From positions 1-64,000 of the forward strand of contig NZ_LMUI01000042.1 in NCBI RefSeq assembly GCF_009765995.1: DNA of 64,000 nucleotides. The letters are read 5' to 3'. Position 1 is the stretch's first letter. The number at the start of each line of letters is the position of its first letter. Positions 48,806 to 57,701 of this stretch are shown piece by piece. This DNA comes from Methylocapsa sp. S129 (lineage in GTDB: Bacteria > Pseudomonadota > Alphaproteobacteria > Rhizobiales > Beijerinckiaceae). Both the position numbers and the translations under genes were made by a program. The notes below the pieces were generated by a model. It was not told the DNA's origin. It made no database searches and was given only the letters and a program-made list of their open reading frames with translations.

Positions 48806-49872
48806 TGCGCGCGTTGAGCGCGCTGGCGCTTCCGTTTCTGTTGAAGCTGAAGCCTGAGACCGCCCATCGCGCCGCCATCGCCGCGTTGCGGCTGGCGCCG
48901 GCCGCCGCGCCGCCCTGCGATCCGCGCCTCGGCGTCGCGGCGTTCGGCCTCACCTTCGCCAATCCGCTTGGGCTGGCGGCGGGTTTTGACAAGAACGCCG
49001 AAGTTGCGCGTGGGTTGCTGGGCGCTGGCTTTGGCTTTGTCGAGGTCGGCACGCTGACGCCGCGGCCGCAGTCCGGCAATCCGCGCCCGCGCCTGTTTCG
49101 CTTGCATCGCGACGCGGCGCTCATCAATCGGCTCGGCTTCAACAATGGGGGGTACGCCGCCGCCCATGCGCGCCTGTCGCGCGCGCCTCTTGCCGGCATC
49201 CTCGGCGTCAATATCGGACCTAACAAGGATTCATCCGATCGCATCGCCGATTATGTGCTGGGCGTCCGGACGTTCGCCGATGTCGCAAGCTATTTCACGA
49301 TCAACGTCTCCTCGCCCAACACGCCGGGGCTGCGCGATCTGCAGCAGCGTGCCGCGCTCGATGAACTCATCGCGCGCGTAATCGAGGCGCGGGACGCTTG
49401 CCCCACTCGCCGCCCCGTGCTCGTCAAGATCGCGCCAGACGTCGATCTTGCGACGCTTGACAATATTGTTTCGGTTGGCCGTGCGCGCGGCATCGACGGC
49501 ATGATCGTCTCGAACACCACGATCAGCCGTCCGCCCGGGTTGAGCGGAGCCAGCGCCGATGAGAGCGGCGGCCTTTCGGGCCGGCCGCTGTTCGACCTGT
49601 CGACGCGAACGCTCGCGCGGGCATTTTTGCGCAGCGATGGCGCTTTTGCACTGATCGGCTGCGGCGGCGTCGATAGCGCGGCCGCCGCGCTCGCCAAGAT
49701 CGAGGCGGGCGCCAGTCTTGTGCAGCTCTACACCGCGCTGATCTATCGCGGACCCGGGTTGATTGATGAGATCCTGTGCGGGCTCGCGCATGCGCTCGAT
49801 GCGCGGCGGATCGCACGTCTCAATGAGATCGTCGGCGCCGCCGCGCCGGATTGGGCGACGGCAAAAAATTGA
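48802..49872 (+). CDS. pyrD: dihydroorotate dehydrogenase (quinone), class 2
   Basis: The 356-residue enzyme oxidises dihydroorotate in pyrimidine synthesis and passes electrons to ubiquinone. The N-terminal hydrophobic helix (LSALALPFLLKLKPETAHR) marks the membrane-bound class 2. FMN and substrate motifs are GLAAGFDKNAEV, VEVGTLTPRPQ-GNPRPRLFRL, the catalytic-serine region TINVSSPNTPGLRDLQ and a late IGCGGVDSAAAALAKIEAGA. The start overlaps the DUF952 stop. Confidence 0.94.
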   Translation: MMRALSALALPFLLKLKPETAHRAAIAALRLAPAAAPPCDPRLGVAAFGLTFANPLGLAAGFDKNAEVARGLLGAGFGFVEVGTLTPRPQSGNPRPRLFRLHRDAALINRLGFNNGGYAAAHARLSRAPLAGILGVNIGPNKDSSDRIADYVLGVRTFADVASYFTINVSSPNTPGLRDLQQRAALDELIARVIEARDACPTRRPVLVKIAPDVDLATLDNIVSVGRARGIDGMIVSNTTISRPPGLSGASADESGGLSGRPLFDLSTRTLARAFLRSDGAFALIGCGGVDSAAAALAKIEAGASLVQLYTALIYRGPGLIDEILCGLAHALDARRIARLNEIVGAAAPDWATAKN

Positions 49873-49904
49873 GCGCCGCACTTGGGCGGCCTAACTCGCC
49901 GCGT

Positions 49905-51011
49905 CTATTCGGTTGGCTGAAGGAGCGCCAAAGCCGGCCCCGCCGTCCGATTGACCGCCGTCGCCGGCTTGCCCAATCGCGCAGCGGGGGCTTCGACGAA
50001 ACGCCAGGAGAGATAGGCGAGGCTTAAGGCGATCATCGCCGCCAGCGTGAAATTTCCCAGGGCGCCGCCCGGCGCGCCGAGCTTGGCGACCAGGATCTGC
50101 TGCACCGGAAAGGCATAGAGATAGACGCCGTAGGATAAATCGGCGCGGCGCGTCAGAGGGCGCAACAGCGGCGAGGGGGCGGTGCCGAAGGAGAGCACGA
50201 TATAGGGCAATGCCGCGACGAGCAGCGTCTCCTGGAGAAGGGCGGGGCCCCGCATCGCCATCAGCGCGGCCAGCAAGGCGAGCGCGACGCCGCGATGAAG
50301 ATATTTCTCCCATCCGCAGAGGGCGTAAGCGGCGCTGACCAGGAAATAGGGCGCCACCCCGAACCAGGCCCAGACCCGGGTGCCGTAGACGAGCCATTGT
50401 CCGATCCCGGGCGTCGGCAATATGACGAACAACGTCATCAGCGCGAAGGCGATCGCCGCCGCCGCAAAAATGCGATAGGCCCCGGTCAGTTTGAAGGCGA
50501 GGCAGGTGGCGACCGGCAGGATCAGATACATCGACATTTCAGCCGGGAGGCTCCAAAGGCTGCCATTGATCTCCATTGGCGCGATGTTGGCGGTAAAGAC
50601 GCCCGGAAGCCGGTCGGCCGGATAGAAAGCGATATTGGCGAGATAGAGCCACGCGCCCGCGTCGCTGAAATAGGCGGAGCGCGAAAGGTCCGTCATCAGT
50701 GGACCGAGGACGAAGGCGGTCAGCAGCGTCACAGCGATAAGCCCGGGCATGATGCGCAGAAGCCGCCGCCGCAAATATCGGCCGGCATGGGGATCGCGCC
50801 GCCAGCTCGCGGCGATCAGATAGCCGCTGATCACGAAGAAGATTTTGACGCCCGCGGTGGCGACTCCGGCCCTGGCGAAGGTGGGGCCTGTTTCGCCGGT
50901 CAGCCGGAACGCATGTCCGTAGATGACCAGCAGCGCCGCAAGAAGGCGCAGCGCGTCGAAACCATTGTCATGCTTTGCGATGGGAATTGCGGACCGCCGG
51001 TCTGGCGCCAT
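49905..51011 (-). CDS. acyltransferase family 3 (OafA/YrhL-like) membrane protein
   Basis: The 368-residue protein has about ten membrane helices and the opening motif FDALRLLAALLVIYGHAF with the conserved histidine. FFVISGYLIAASWRR and FSLP-like EINGSLWSLPAEMSMYL follow. Members O-acetylate surface sugars or lipids using acetyl-CoA. I chose ATG 51011, right before the conserved start; the frame stays open for 52 codons upstream. No polysaccharide gene cluster surrounds it, so the acceptor is unknown. Confidence 0.87.
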   Translation of the reverse strand: MAPDRRSAIPIAKHDNGFDALRLLAALLVIYGHAFRLTGETGPTFARAGVATAGVKIFFVISGYLIAASWRRDPHAGRYLRRRLLRIMPGLIAVTLLTAFVLGPLMTDLSRSAYFSDAGAWLYLANIAFYPADRLPGVFTANIAPMEINGSLWSLPAEMSMYLILPVATCLAFKLTGAYRIFAAAAIAFALMTLFVILPTPGIGQWLVYGTRVWAWFGVAPYFLVSAAYALCGWEKYLHRGVALALLAALMAMRGPALLQETLLVAALPYIVLSFGTAPSPLLRPLTRRADLSYGVYLYAFPVQQILVAKLGAPGGALGNFTLAAMIALSLAYLSWRFVEAPAARLGKPATAVNRTAGPALALLQPTE

Positions 51012-51208
51012 CGTCAAGTTGGCGCCGCGCGGCGTCCAATAGCTGAGGGACGGCGCCTTCAGCGCGGCCAGCGGCTTCTGCCAAAGCGCCAATGACACGC
51101 AGCCTCCACGGAATAGCCGCCCGAAAACTCCCACAAAGCTGTTAATTTTCGATGAGCCGCCGCCCAATGGCCGGCAAAGGCGTCGATCGGACTCGTCGTG
51201 CGAAGGAG

Positions 51209-51484
51209 CTAACGCGGCCGCCGCGCGTCGAGCAGGCGCATAACAAACCAGATCGGCACGACGACGATGGCGCCGGTCAGCAGGGTGCGCCCGAATTGAT
51301 GGAAGTCGGTCAGCGCGAAGTCAACGAGCCGACGAAACAATTGCACGATTCCGTCGACAATGTCGCCGGGCTCGAATCCCCACATCACCAGCAGGATGCC
51401 GACGATGAAGGAAACAACGACCAGCCGCACCGCGACTGAAATGGGCGAGCCGCCGAGAAAACGGGCAAGCGCTGAACCGTCCAT
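51209..51484 (-). CDS. small two-helix membrane protein (DUF6460-like)
   Basis: The 91-residue protein has two hydrophobic segments (SVAVRLVVVSFIVGILLVM and LTGAIVVVPIWFVMRLL) separated by an amphipathic FRRLVDFALTDF. It resembles the DUF6460 group common in Rhizobiales, with no known function. It lies 44 bases after the korB stop on the same strand and may be cotranscribed with it. Confidence 0.7.
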   Translation of the reverse strand: MDGSALARFLGGSPISVAVRLVVVSFIVGILLVMWGFEPGDIVDGIVQLFRRLVDFALTDFHQFGRTLLTGAIVVVPIWFVMRLLDARRPR

Positions 51485-51528
51485 GCGAAAACTCCTCCGA
51501 GCCTCCGACCTTTAAGCGCAATTCCGCC

Positions 51529-52584
51529 CTATCGCAAAGACGCGTTGATCGCCTCGAGAGCCTTCGATCCGGGGCACAGCTCCGACTCGGCCAAGACGTT
51601 GAGCGGTCGGCTCGTCGTCTTCAGGCGTTCGTGCAGGTCGACCGCCTCGTCGTTCAGATAAATCAGTCCCGTGACGATCTCGCCTTCGATGCCATGCTTT
51701 TCCAGCACCGCCAGCGCCGCCGATTTGTCGCGCCAATCATGATCGGAGGCGAGCTTGTGAAAGCGGATGGCCGAGCCGTCATGCATGGCGACGACCTCGC
51801 TTTCGCCCTCCGCATAATCGACTTCGATCGGCGCCCGGCCCGTGATGAAATCAAGGGAATTCAGCGCGATATTATGCTCGCGCACATAATCGAAGCTTTT
51901 CGTCGAGCCCTCATGATTATTGAAGGCGACGCACGGCGAGATGACATCGATGAACGCCGCGCCGCGATGCTCGAAGGCGGCCTTGATCAACGGCACGAGC
52001 TGGGCTTTGTCTCCCGAAAAGCCGCGCGCGACGAAGGTTGCGCCAAGCTGCAAGGCGAGCGCGACGAGATCGATCGGCGAATCCGGATTGTCGACGCCCT
52101 TCTTGCTCTTCGAACCCTTGTCAGAGGTCGCCGAGAATTGTCCTTTAGTGAGGCCGTAAACGCCATTGTTCTCGACGATATAGACCATGTCGACGCCGCG
52201 GCGCATCGCATGCGCGAATTGTCCGAGGCCGATCGAGGCGGTGTCGCCGTCGCCCGAAACGCCTAGATAAATCAATTCGCGGTTGGCGAGATTGGCGCCG
52301 GTGAGCACCGACGGCATGCGGCCATGCACCGAATTGAAGCCGTGGCTCTGGCCGAGCATATAGGTCGGCGTCTTCGACGAACAGCCGATGCCGCTCAGCT
52401 TGGCGATGCGATGGGGCGGCAGGCTGAGTTCATAACAGGCGCGGATGATCGCCGCGCTGATCGAATCGTGGCCGCAGCCGGCGCAGAGGGTCGAAATCGC
52501 GCCTTCATAATCGCGATGCGTGAAGCCGAGCGCATTGGCCTCAAGCGCGGGATGCTGGAATTTTGGTTTGGCCAGATAGCTCAC
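51529..52584 (-). CDS. korB: 2-oxoacid:ferredoxin oxidoreductase subunit beta
   Basis: The 351-residue beta subunit binds thiamin diphosphate and a [4Fe-4S] cluster. CAGCGHDSISAAI and SGIGCSSKTPTYML hold cluster cysteines, and GVSGDGDTASIGLGQFAHA is the TPP motif. It starts with GTG at 52584, overlapping the alpha-subunit stop by four bases, so the two subunits are made in a coupled way. With the alpha subunit it should interconvert 2-oxoglutarate (or another 2-oxoacid) and acyl-CoA with ferredoxin. Confidence 0.9.
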   Translation of the reverse strand: MSYLAKPKFQHPALEANALGFTHRDYEGAISTLCAGCGHDSISAAIIRACYELSLPPHRIAKLSGIGCSSKTPTYMLGQSHGFNSVHGRMPSVLTGANLANRELIYLGVSGDGDTASIGLGQFAHAMRRGVDMVYIVENNGVYGLTKGQFSATSDKGSKSKKGVDNPDSPIDLVALALQLGATFVARGFSGDKAQLVPLIKAAFEHRGAAFIDVISPCVAFNNHEGSTKSFDYVREHNIALNSLDFITGRAPIEVDYAEGESEVVAMHDGSAIRFHKLASDHDWRDKSAALAVLEKHGIEGEIVTGLIYLNDEAVDLHERLKTTSRPLNVLAESELCPGSKALEAINASLR

Positions 52585-54416
52585 GAAACGGCCTCTCGAG
52601 TCAGCGGCGCCGCGAATGCGGACGAACGGGCGGCGATTTCGCGGCGGATGAAGCGAGCGGTGATCGGCGTTCCATCGTAATGGAGCACGGCGACCAGTTG
52701 CGCGGGATCGACGCCCAGGTCGGTCATCAGCAGCGTGCGCAATTGCGCATCGCGGTTCTGTTCGACGACGAAAACCTGTTCATGCGCGGCGATGAATTGG
52801 CCGACCTCCGCGCCGAAGGGAAAAGCGCGGATGCGCAGGGCGTCGACATGCACGCCCTCGCTCGCCAGCAGCTCGGCGGCTTCGCCCATCGCCGCCGCGC
52901 TCGAGCCATAATGGATCACGCCGATGCGCGTCGGCTGCGCGGCCTTGCGAAGCTCGGCGCGCGGCAGAAGCTTGCGCGCCGTGTCGAACTTGCGCAGCAG
53001 CCGTTCCATATTGTCGACGTAAGGGCTGCCCTCTTCGGTATAGCGGGCGTAGCGGTCGCGGCTGGTGCCGCGTGTGAAAAAGGCGCCGCGCGTGGGATGC
53101 GCGCCGGGAATCGTGCGAAAGGGAATGCCGTCGCCGTCGACATCGAGATAGCGGCCGAACTCGCGGCCGGATTCGAGATCGGCCGCCGACATCACCTTGC
53201 CGCGATCGAATTTGCGCGAATCGTCCCATCGGAATGGCGCGCAAAGATGCGAATTCATGCCGATGTCGAGATCGAGCATGACGAAGATCGGCGTCTGCAG
53301 CCGGTCCGCCAAATCGAAGGCGAGCGCGCCGAATTCGAACGCCTCGCCCGGGCCATCGGGAAACAGCAGCACGTGTCTGGTGTCGCCATGCGAAGCGAGC
53401 GCGCAGGCCAGCACGTCCGATTGTTGCGTGCGCGTCGGCATGCCGGTGGACGGGCCGCCGCGCTGCACGTCGAATAAGACGGCCGGAATTTCGGCGAAAT
53501 AGGCGAGGCCGAGAAATTCCTGCATCAGCGAGATGCCCGGCCCGGATGTGGCGGTGAAGGCGCGCGCGCCATTCCAGCCTGCGCCCACCACCATGCCGAT
53601 CGCCGCGATCTCGTCCTCGGCCTGAACGATTGCATATTTCTTTTCGCCCGTGACGCGATCGACCCGCAGCCGCGCGCAATTTTTTTCGAACGCCTCGGCA
53701 AGCGAAGTCGAGGGCGTGATCGGATACCACGCGCAGACGGTGGCGCCGCCATAGACCGCGCCAAGCCCCGCCGCGAAATTGCCTTCCGCCAGAATGCGAT
53801 TCCCCACCGCGTCGCTGCGCGCCACGCGAATGCCAAGCGGGCAGACGAAGCGGGATTTGCAATCGTCATAGCCGATGCGCAGCGCGCGCAGGTTCGGCGC
53901 GATCAGGCGATCCTTGCCCTTGAACTGTTCGCCGATCAGCTTCTCGACCTCATGGATGTCGATGTCGAGAAGGGCGGCCAGCGCGCCGACATAGACGATG
54001 TTCTTGAAGAGCTGCCGCTGCCGCGGCTCTTTATATTCGCGCGTGCAGATGTCGGTCAGCGGCATGCCGAGCACGAGGATATCGTCGCGCAGTCTTGAAG
54101 CGGGGATCGGCCGCGAAGAATCATAAAAGAGATAGCCGCCCGGTTCGATCGAGGCGACATCCCTATCGAAGGTCTGCGGGTTCATCGCCACCATGATGTC
54201 GGTCCCGCCGCGCGCGCCCAGATGACCATCAGCGGTGACGCGAACCTCGTACCAGGTCGGCAGGCCCTGAATGTTCGATGGGAATATGTTGCGCGGCGCG
54301 ATCGGCGCTCCCATGCGCAGGATCGACCGCGCGAACAGAAGATTGGCGCTGGCCGAGCCGGAGCCGTTGACGTTCGCAAAGCGAATGACGAAATCGTTTA
54401 CGCCCTGGATCGGCAT
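52581..54416 (-). CDS. korA: 2-oxoacid:ferredoxin oxidoreductase subunit alpha (gamma-alpha fusion)
   Basis: The 611-residue protein has the gamma domain first (FANVNGSGSASANLLFARSI to about 190), then the alpha pyrimidine-binding domain (VCAWYPITPSTSLAEAFE, IGMVVGAGWNGARAFTATSG, QRGGPSTGMPTRTQQSD). The ATG at 54416 lies inside the end of the upstream FAD/Fe-S gene, a 19-base overlap (54398-54416). The gamma start GSGSASAN differs from the GxGGQG of strict anaerobes and matches an aerobic alphaproteobacterial branch as I recall it. Confidence 0.9.
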   Translation of the reverse strand: MPIQGVNDFVIRFANVNGSGSASANLLFARSILRMGAPIAPRNIFPSNIQGLPTWYEVRVTADGHLGARGGTDIMVAMNPQTFDRDVASIEPGGYLFYDSSRPIPASRLRDDILVLGMPLTDICTREYKEPRQRQLFKNIVYVGALAALLDIDIHEVEKLIGEQFKGKDRLIAPNLRALRIGYDDCKSRFVCPLGIRVARSDAVGNRILAEGNFAAGLGAVYGGATVCAWYPITPSTSLAEAFEKNCARLRVDRVTGEKKYAIVQAEDEIAAIGMVVGAGWNGARAFTATSGPGISLMQEFLGLAYFAEIPAVLFDVQRGGPSTGMPTRTQQSDVLACALASHGDTRHVLLFPDGPGEAFEFGALAFDLADRLQTPIFVMLDLDIGMNSHLCAPFRWDDSRKFDRGKVMSAADLESGREFGRYLDVDGDGIPFRTIPGAHPTRGAFFTRGTSRDRYARYTEEGSPYVDNMERLLRKFDTARKLLPRAELRKAAQPTRIGVIHYGSSAAAMGEAAELLASEGVHVDALRIRAFPFGAEVGQFIAAHEQVFVVEQNRDAQLRTLLMTDLGVDPAQLVAVLHYDGTPITARFIRREIAARSSAFAAPLTREAVS

Positions 54417-56188
54417 GCCTGTCCTGCTTGCGCCATCTCGAGAGTGAACTTCTGCATGTCCCAGGCGCCGGTGGGACAACGCTCGGCGCACAGGCCGCAA
54501 TGCAGGCAGAGGTCTTCGTCCTTGGCCATGATCCGGCCGGTCTTGACCGGCTCCGACACGTAGATCGCTTGGGAAAGATTGGTCGCGGGCGCGCTCAGCG
54601 TGAGGCGCAATTCGTCTTCGGGCGCATTCGGCACGAAGGAGATGCAATCGAGCGGACAAATGTCGACGCAGGCGTCGCATTCGATGCAGGCCGGCTCGGA
54701 GAAAACCGTCTGCACGTCGCAATTGAGGCAGCGCTGGGCCTCCGACACCGCGAGGACCGGGTCGAAGCCGAGTTCGACTTCGGCGTGGATGTTTTTCAGC
54801 GCGAGCGGGCTGCCATTGTGCGGCACCTTGAAGCGGCGATCGAGCGCGATATCATTGTCATAAGACCATTCGTGGATGCCCATCTTCTGGCTGACCAGAT
54901 TGGTCATCGGCGGCAGGCGCACGCTTGGACTTGTCCCCTGGCAAAAGGCGTCGATCGAAATCGCCGCCTCATGACCATGCGCGACGGCGGTGATGATGTT
55001 CTTGGGACCGAACGCGGAATCGCCGCCAAAAAATACCGAAGGCAGGCTCGATTGAAAGGTGAGCGCGTCGAGCTTGGGCAGGCCGGCGCGGTCGAACGCC
55101 ACGCCGGAATCGGCCTCGATCCAGGGGAAGGAGTTCTCCTGTCCGACCGCGATCAGCACGTCGTCGCAGGCGATATGAACGTCGGGTTCGCCGGTCGGCG
55201 ACAGGATGCGGCGGCCGCTGTCGTCTTGCGTCGCGGCGACCTTTTCGAAGGTCATGCCGGTCAGCTTGCCATTCTCATGAATGAAGGCTTTGGGCACGTG
55301 ATAATTGAGGATCGGAATGCCCTCGTGAATGGCGTCTTCCTTTTCCCAAGACGACGCCTTCATCTCGGCGAAACCCGAGCGCACGATGACTTTGACATCG
55401 ACGCCGCCAAGACGAACCGAGGAGCGGCAGCAGTCCATCGCCGTATTGCCGCCGCCCAGCACAATGACGCGCCGGCCGATCGCGCTGACATGACCGAACG
55501 AGACGCTCGCCAGCCAATCGATGCCGATATGAATGTTCGCCGCCGCCTCTTTGCGACCGGGGAGCTGGAGATCGCGCCCGCGCGGCGCGCCGCTGCCGAT
55601 GAAAATTGCGTCATAGCCTTCGCCGAGCAGGGCCTTGAGGCTGTCGATGCGCCGTCCCGCGATGAAGGCGGCGCCGCCGTCGAGGACATAGCCGACTTCC
55701 TCGTCGATCACTGCGTCGGGCAGGCGGAATTTCGGGATCTGGCTGCGCATCATGCCGCCGGCGCGATGGTCGGCGTCGAAAATGACGATGTCATAGCCGA
55801 GCGGCGCGAGATCGCGCGCCACCGTCAGCGAGGCTGGTCCGGCGCCGACGCAGGCGATGCGCTTGCCGTTGCGCGTCGTCGGCGGCTTGGGCAGAAACGC
55901 TGAAATGTCGCCCTTATAATCGGCGGCGACGCGCTTCAGGCGGCAGATCGCGACCGGCTGTTCCTCGACACGCCCGCGGCGGCAGGCCGGTTCGCACGGG
56001 CGATCGCAGGTGCGTCCCAAAATTCCGGGAAAGACGTTAGATTTCCAGTTGATCATATAGGCGCCGACATAATCCCCGGCGGAGATCAGCCGGATATATT
56101 CGGGCACGGGCGTATGGGCCGGGCAGGCCCACTGGCAATCGACCACTTTGTGAAAGTAATCCGCTTGGGAGATATCGGTCGCCTTCAC
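54398..56188 (-). CDS. GltD-like FAD/NAD(P) oxidoreductase with C-terminal ferredoxin domain
   Basis: The 596-residue protein starts with a cysteine-rich Fe-S domain (CQWACPAH, TCDRPCEPACRRG), as in glutamate synthase small subunits. An FAD site (GAGPASLTVARDL) and an NAD(P) site (IVLGGGNTAMDC) follow. It ends with two [4Fe-4S] motifs, CIECDACVDICPLDC and CLHCGLCAERCPTG. It should pass electrons between pyridine nucleotides and the oxidoreductase encoded by the next two overlapping genes. The start is GTG 56188 with GGGGAG upstream. No glutamate synthase large subunit gene is present. Confidence 0.88.
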   Translation of the reverse strand: MKATDISQADYFHKVVDCQWACPAHTPVPEYIRLISAGDYVGAYMINWKSNVFPGILGRTCDRPCEPACRRGRVEEQPVAICRLKRVAADYKGDISAFLPKPPTTRNGKRIACVGAGPASLTVARDLAPLGYDIVIFDADHRAGGMMRSQIPKFRLPDAVIDEEVGYVLDGGAAFIAGRRIDSLKALLGEGYDAIFIGSGAPRGRDLQLPGRKEAAANIHIGIDWLASVSFGHVSAIGRRVIVLGGGNTAMDCCRSSVRLGGVDVKVIVRSGFAEMKASSWEKEDAIHEGIPILNYHVPKAFIHENGKLTGMTFEKVAATQDDSGRRILSPTGEPDVHIACDDVLIAVGQENSFPWIEADSGVAFDRAGLPKLDALTFQSSLPSVFFGGDSAFGPKNIITAVAHGHEAAISIDAFCQGTSPSVRLPPMTNLVSQKMGIHEWSYDNDIALDRRFKVPHNGSPLALKNIHAEVELGFDPVLAVSEAQRCLNCDVQTVFSEPACIECDACVDICPLDCISFVPNAPEDELRLTLSAPATNLSQAIYVSEPVKTGRIMAKDEDLCLHCGLCAERCPTGAWDMQKFTLEMAQAGQACRSRA

Positions 56189-56616
56189 ACAACTCTCCCC
56201 GGAGGCTTTTTGATCTTGTCCTCCGTCCGCTTTTTCTCGCGTTAATCGCCTGGGCTTCCAGTCCGATCCGCGAAGTTACATGCTAGCATCAAGTCCAGCT
56301 ATATTTCCTCTATGTGTCAAGCAAAAACGCCGAATTTATGCCCGTTTGCCCCTAAAGTAGGGCGTTCGGCGCTCAACATTCGGTGATTTTCGGGGCAGCC
56401 GCCGCATAAAGCGCCGCAACGGGGCTTAACCGGGCCAAATCGCGCCGATTCGGATATTGGCCTTTTGTCGTCCTCGAAGGACCTCGCCGGCGCAGGGGCG
56501 CTTCGTCCTATTTTCCGCTTCGGCCCATAAGAAAGGGCGGCAGAAGCAGGATGCGGAATCAAGTGATGAAGGCGGGCTTCACCCCGCCGCACTTCCGTGC
56601 GCCCAGAGGCGGCGTA

Positions 56617-57210
56617 TCAGGACTCGCGGCCGCTCGGCTTCACCATGGCCATCATCTCGCGAATGATGGCGCGTCCCTTGCGCGTTTCGCCCGTTTTGTC
56701 CTCGGGGTCAGCCTCGAAATGCGCCCGCATCCGGTCCGACATTGCGCTCAGCCTCAGATAAAGCTCTTCGCCGAACTTCCCCCGCGTCATCCGCAGCCCT
56801 TCGTTCAACTCGCGGAAGGTCTCATCGATGTAGCTCTTATCGCGGTAGCCGATGAATTTCGGCGAAGCGCGCATCATCCTGCCCAATAGGTCCCTGATGT
56901 CGATCACATTCATCATCTCTAGGATGATTTCGCGCCCCTTGATCGCGTCGTCCGTCTTGTCTTCAGGATCGGCCTCGAAATGCGCCCGCATGCGGTCCGA
57001 CATCTCGCGAAGCTTGAGATACAGATCCTCGCCGAACTCGCCGCGTATCATTTGCAGGCCTTCGTTCAACTGGAGGAATGCAGTGTCTATATTCCGCCCG
57101 GGAAGGTAGCCTGTCCTATCGATGAACCTCGGCGAACTGAGCATCATCGAGCCCAAGACATCCATGACCTCGCCTACGTCCTGGGGGATGTATGGCTTGT
57201 AAGGTGGCAT
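56617..57210 (-). CDS. hypothetical protein with two tandem repeats; candidate immunity protein
   Basis: The 197-residue protein contains two copies of a module of about 90 residues. Each has an SSPRFIDRTGY- or ASPKFIGYRD-type start, an LNEGL box, and EMSDRMRAHFEADPEDKT near the end. The same module, once, makes up the 110-residue protein encoded at 57366. Its ribosome site and start (TTGGAGGTAATCGATGCC) copy those of the other gene almost exactly. A short remnant of a toxin-like C-terminus lies directly upstream. No signal peptide or membrane helix is visible. I infer an immunity-type partner; the family is unrecognised. Confidence 0.7.
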   Translation of the reverse strand: MPPYKPYIPQDVGEVMDVLGSMMLSSPRFIDRTGYLPGRNIDTAFLQLNEGLQMIRGEFGEDLYLKLREMSDRMRAHFEADPEDKTDDAIKGREIILEMMNVIDIRDLLGRMMRASPKFIGYRDKSYIDETFRELNEGLRMTRGKFGEELYLRLSAMSDRMRAHFEADPEDKTGETRKGRAIIREMMAMVKPSGRES

Positions 57211-57216
57211 CGATTA

Positions 57217-57252
57217 CCTCCAAGGTCCAAGTATGGCACGGCATGGGATCAG
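57217..57252 (-). pseudogene. remnant of a second toxin C-terminus
   Basis: Read on the minus strand, these codons give LIPCRAILGPWR and a TAA stop at 57214-57216, just before the repeat-protein gene. The intact upstream protein (57702-59081) ends LIPRPASLAPWR with TGA in the same place relative to its own small gene. About 26 of 37 bases match, and an in-frame TGA lies four codons further upstream. This fits a displaced, decayed copy of the toxin tip. Confidence 0.65.
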
Positions 57253-57365
57253 CCAGGCGCGTCACACTTTCATGAAGAGGGTCTCAGGGTTTCGGATGTT
57301 TCCGAACCAGGACATCACCCCCTCGTCGTGCGCCGTGCCGCATCGAGATGAGGCCGGCCAGTGTA

Positions 57366-57698
57366 TCAGGATTTGCGAGCGCTCTGCTTCAGCAGGCTCC
57401 TCATCTCCATGATGATGGCGCGCCCCTTGATCGTTTCGTCCGTTCTGCTCTCGGCATCGGCCTCGAAATGCGCCCGCATCCGGTCCGACATCTCCCGGAG
57501 CTTGAGATAGAGCTCCTCGCCGAGCTTCTCCCGTATCTCCCGCAACCCTTCGTTCAACTGGAGGAAGACAGTATTGATGTTGTCATCAGGAAAATAACCT
57601 GTCTTGTCGATGAATTTCGGCGAACTGAGCATCATCATGGCCAGCAGGTCCATGATCTCGCCGACATTCTTAGGGACGTATTGTTTCAAACGCGGCAT
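57366..57698 (-). CDS. hypothetical single-repeat protein; candidate immunity protein
   Basis: The 110-residue protein has one copy of the module found twice in the 197-residue neighbour (SSPKFIDKTGYFPDDNI, LREMSDRMRAHFEADAESR). It starts three bases after the stop codon of the large protein at 57702, and its strong site GGAGGTGAT contains that stop. Translation is therefore tightly coupled to the presumed toxin, as is usual for immunity genes. It is soluble-looking and rich in charged residues, with no known family. Confidence 0.72.
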   Translation of the reverse strand: MPRLKQYVPKNVGEIMDLLAMMMLSSPKFIDKTGYFPDDNINTVFLQLNEGLREIREKLGEELYLKLREMSDRMRAHFEADAESRTDETIKGRAIIMEMRSLLKQSARKS

Positions 57699-57701
57699 CG
57701 A

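Noticed and set aside
56188-56616. Coding sequence in the gap before the oxidoreductase operon
   Set aside because: Open frames at about 56317-56666 are short, lack start signals and show no family resemblance.
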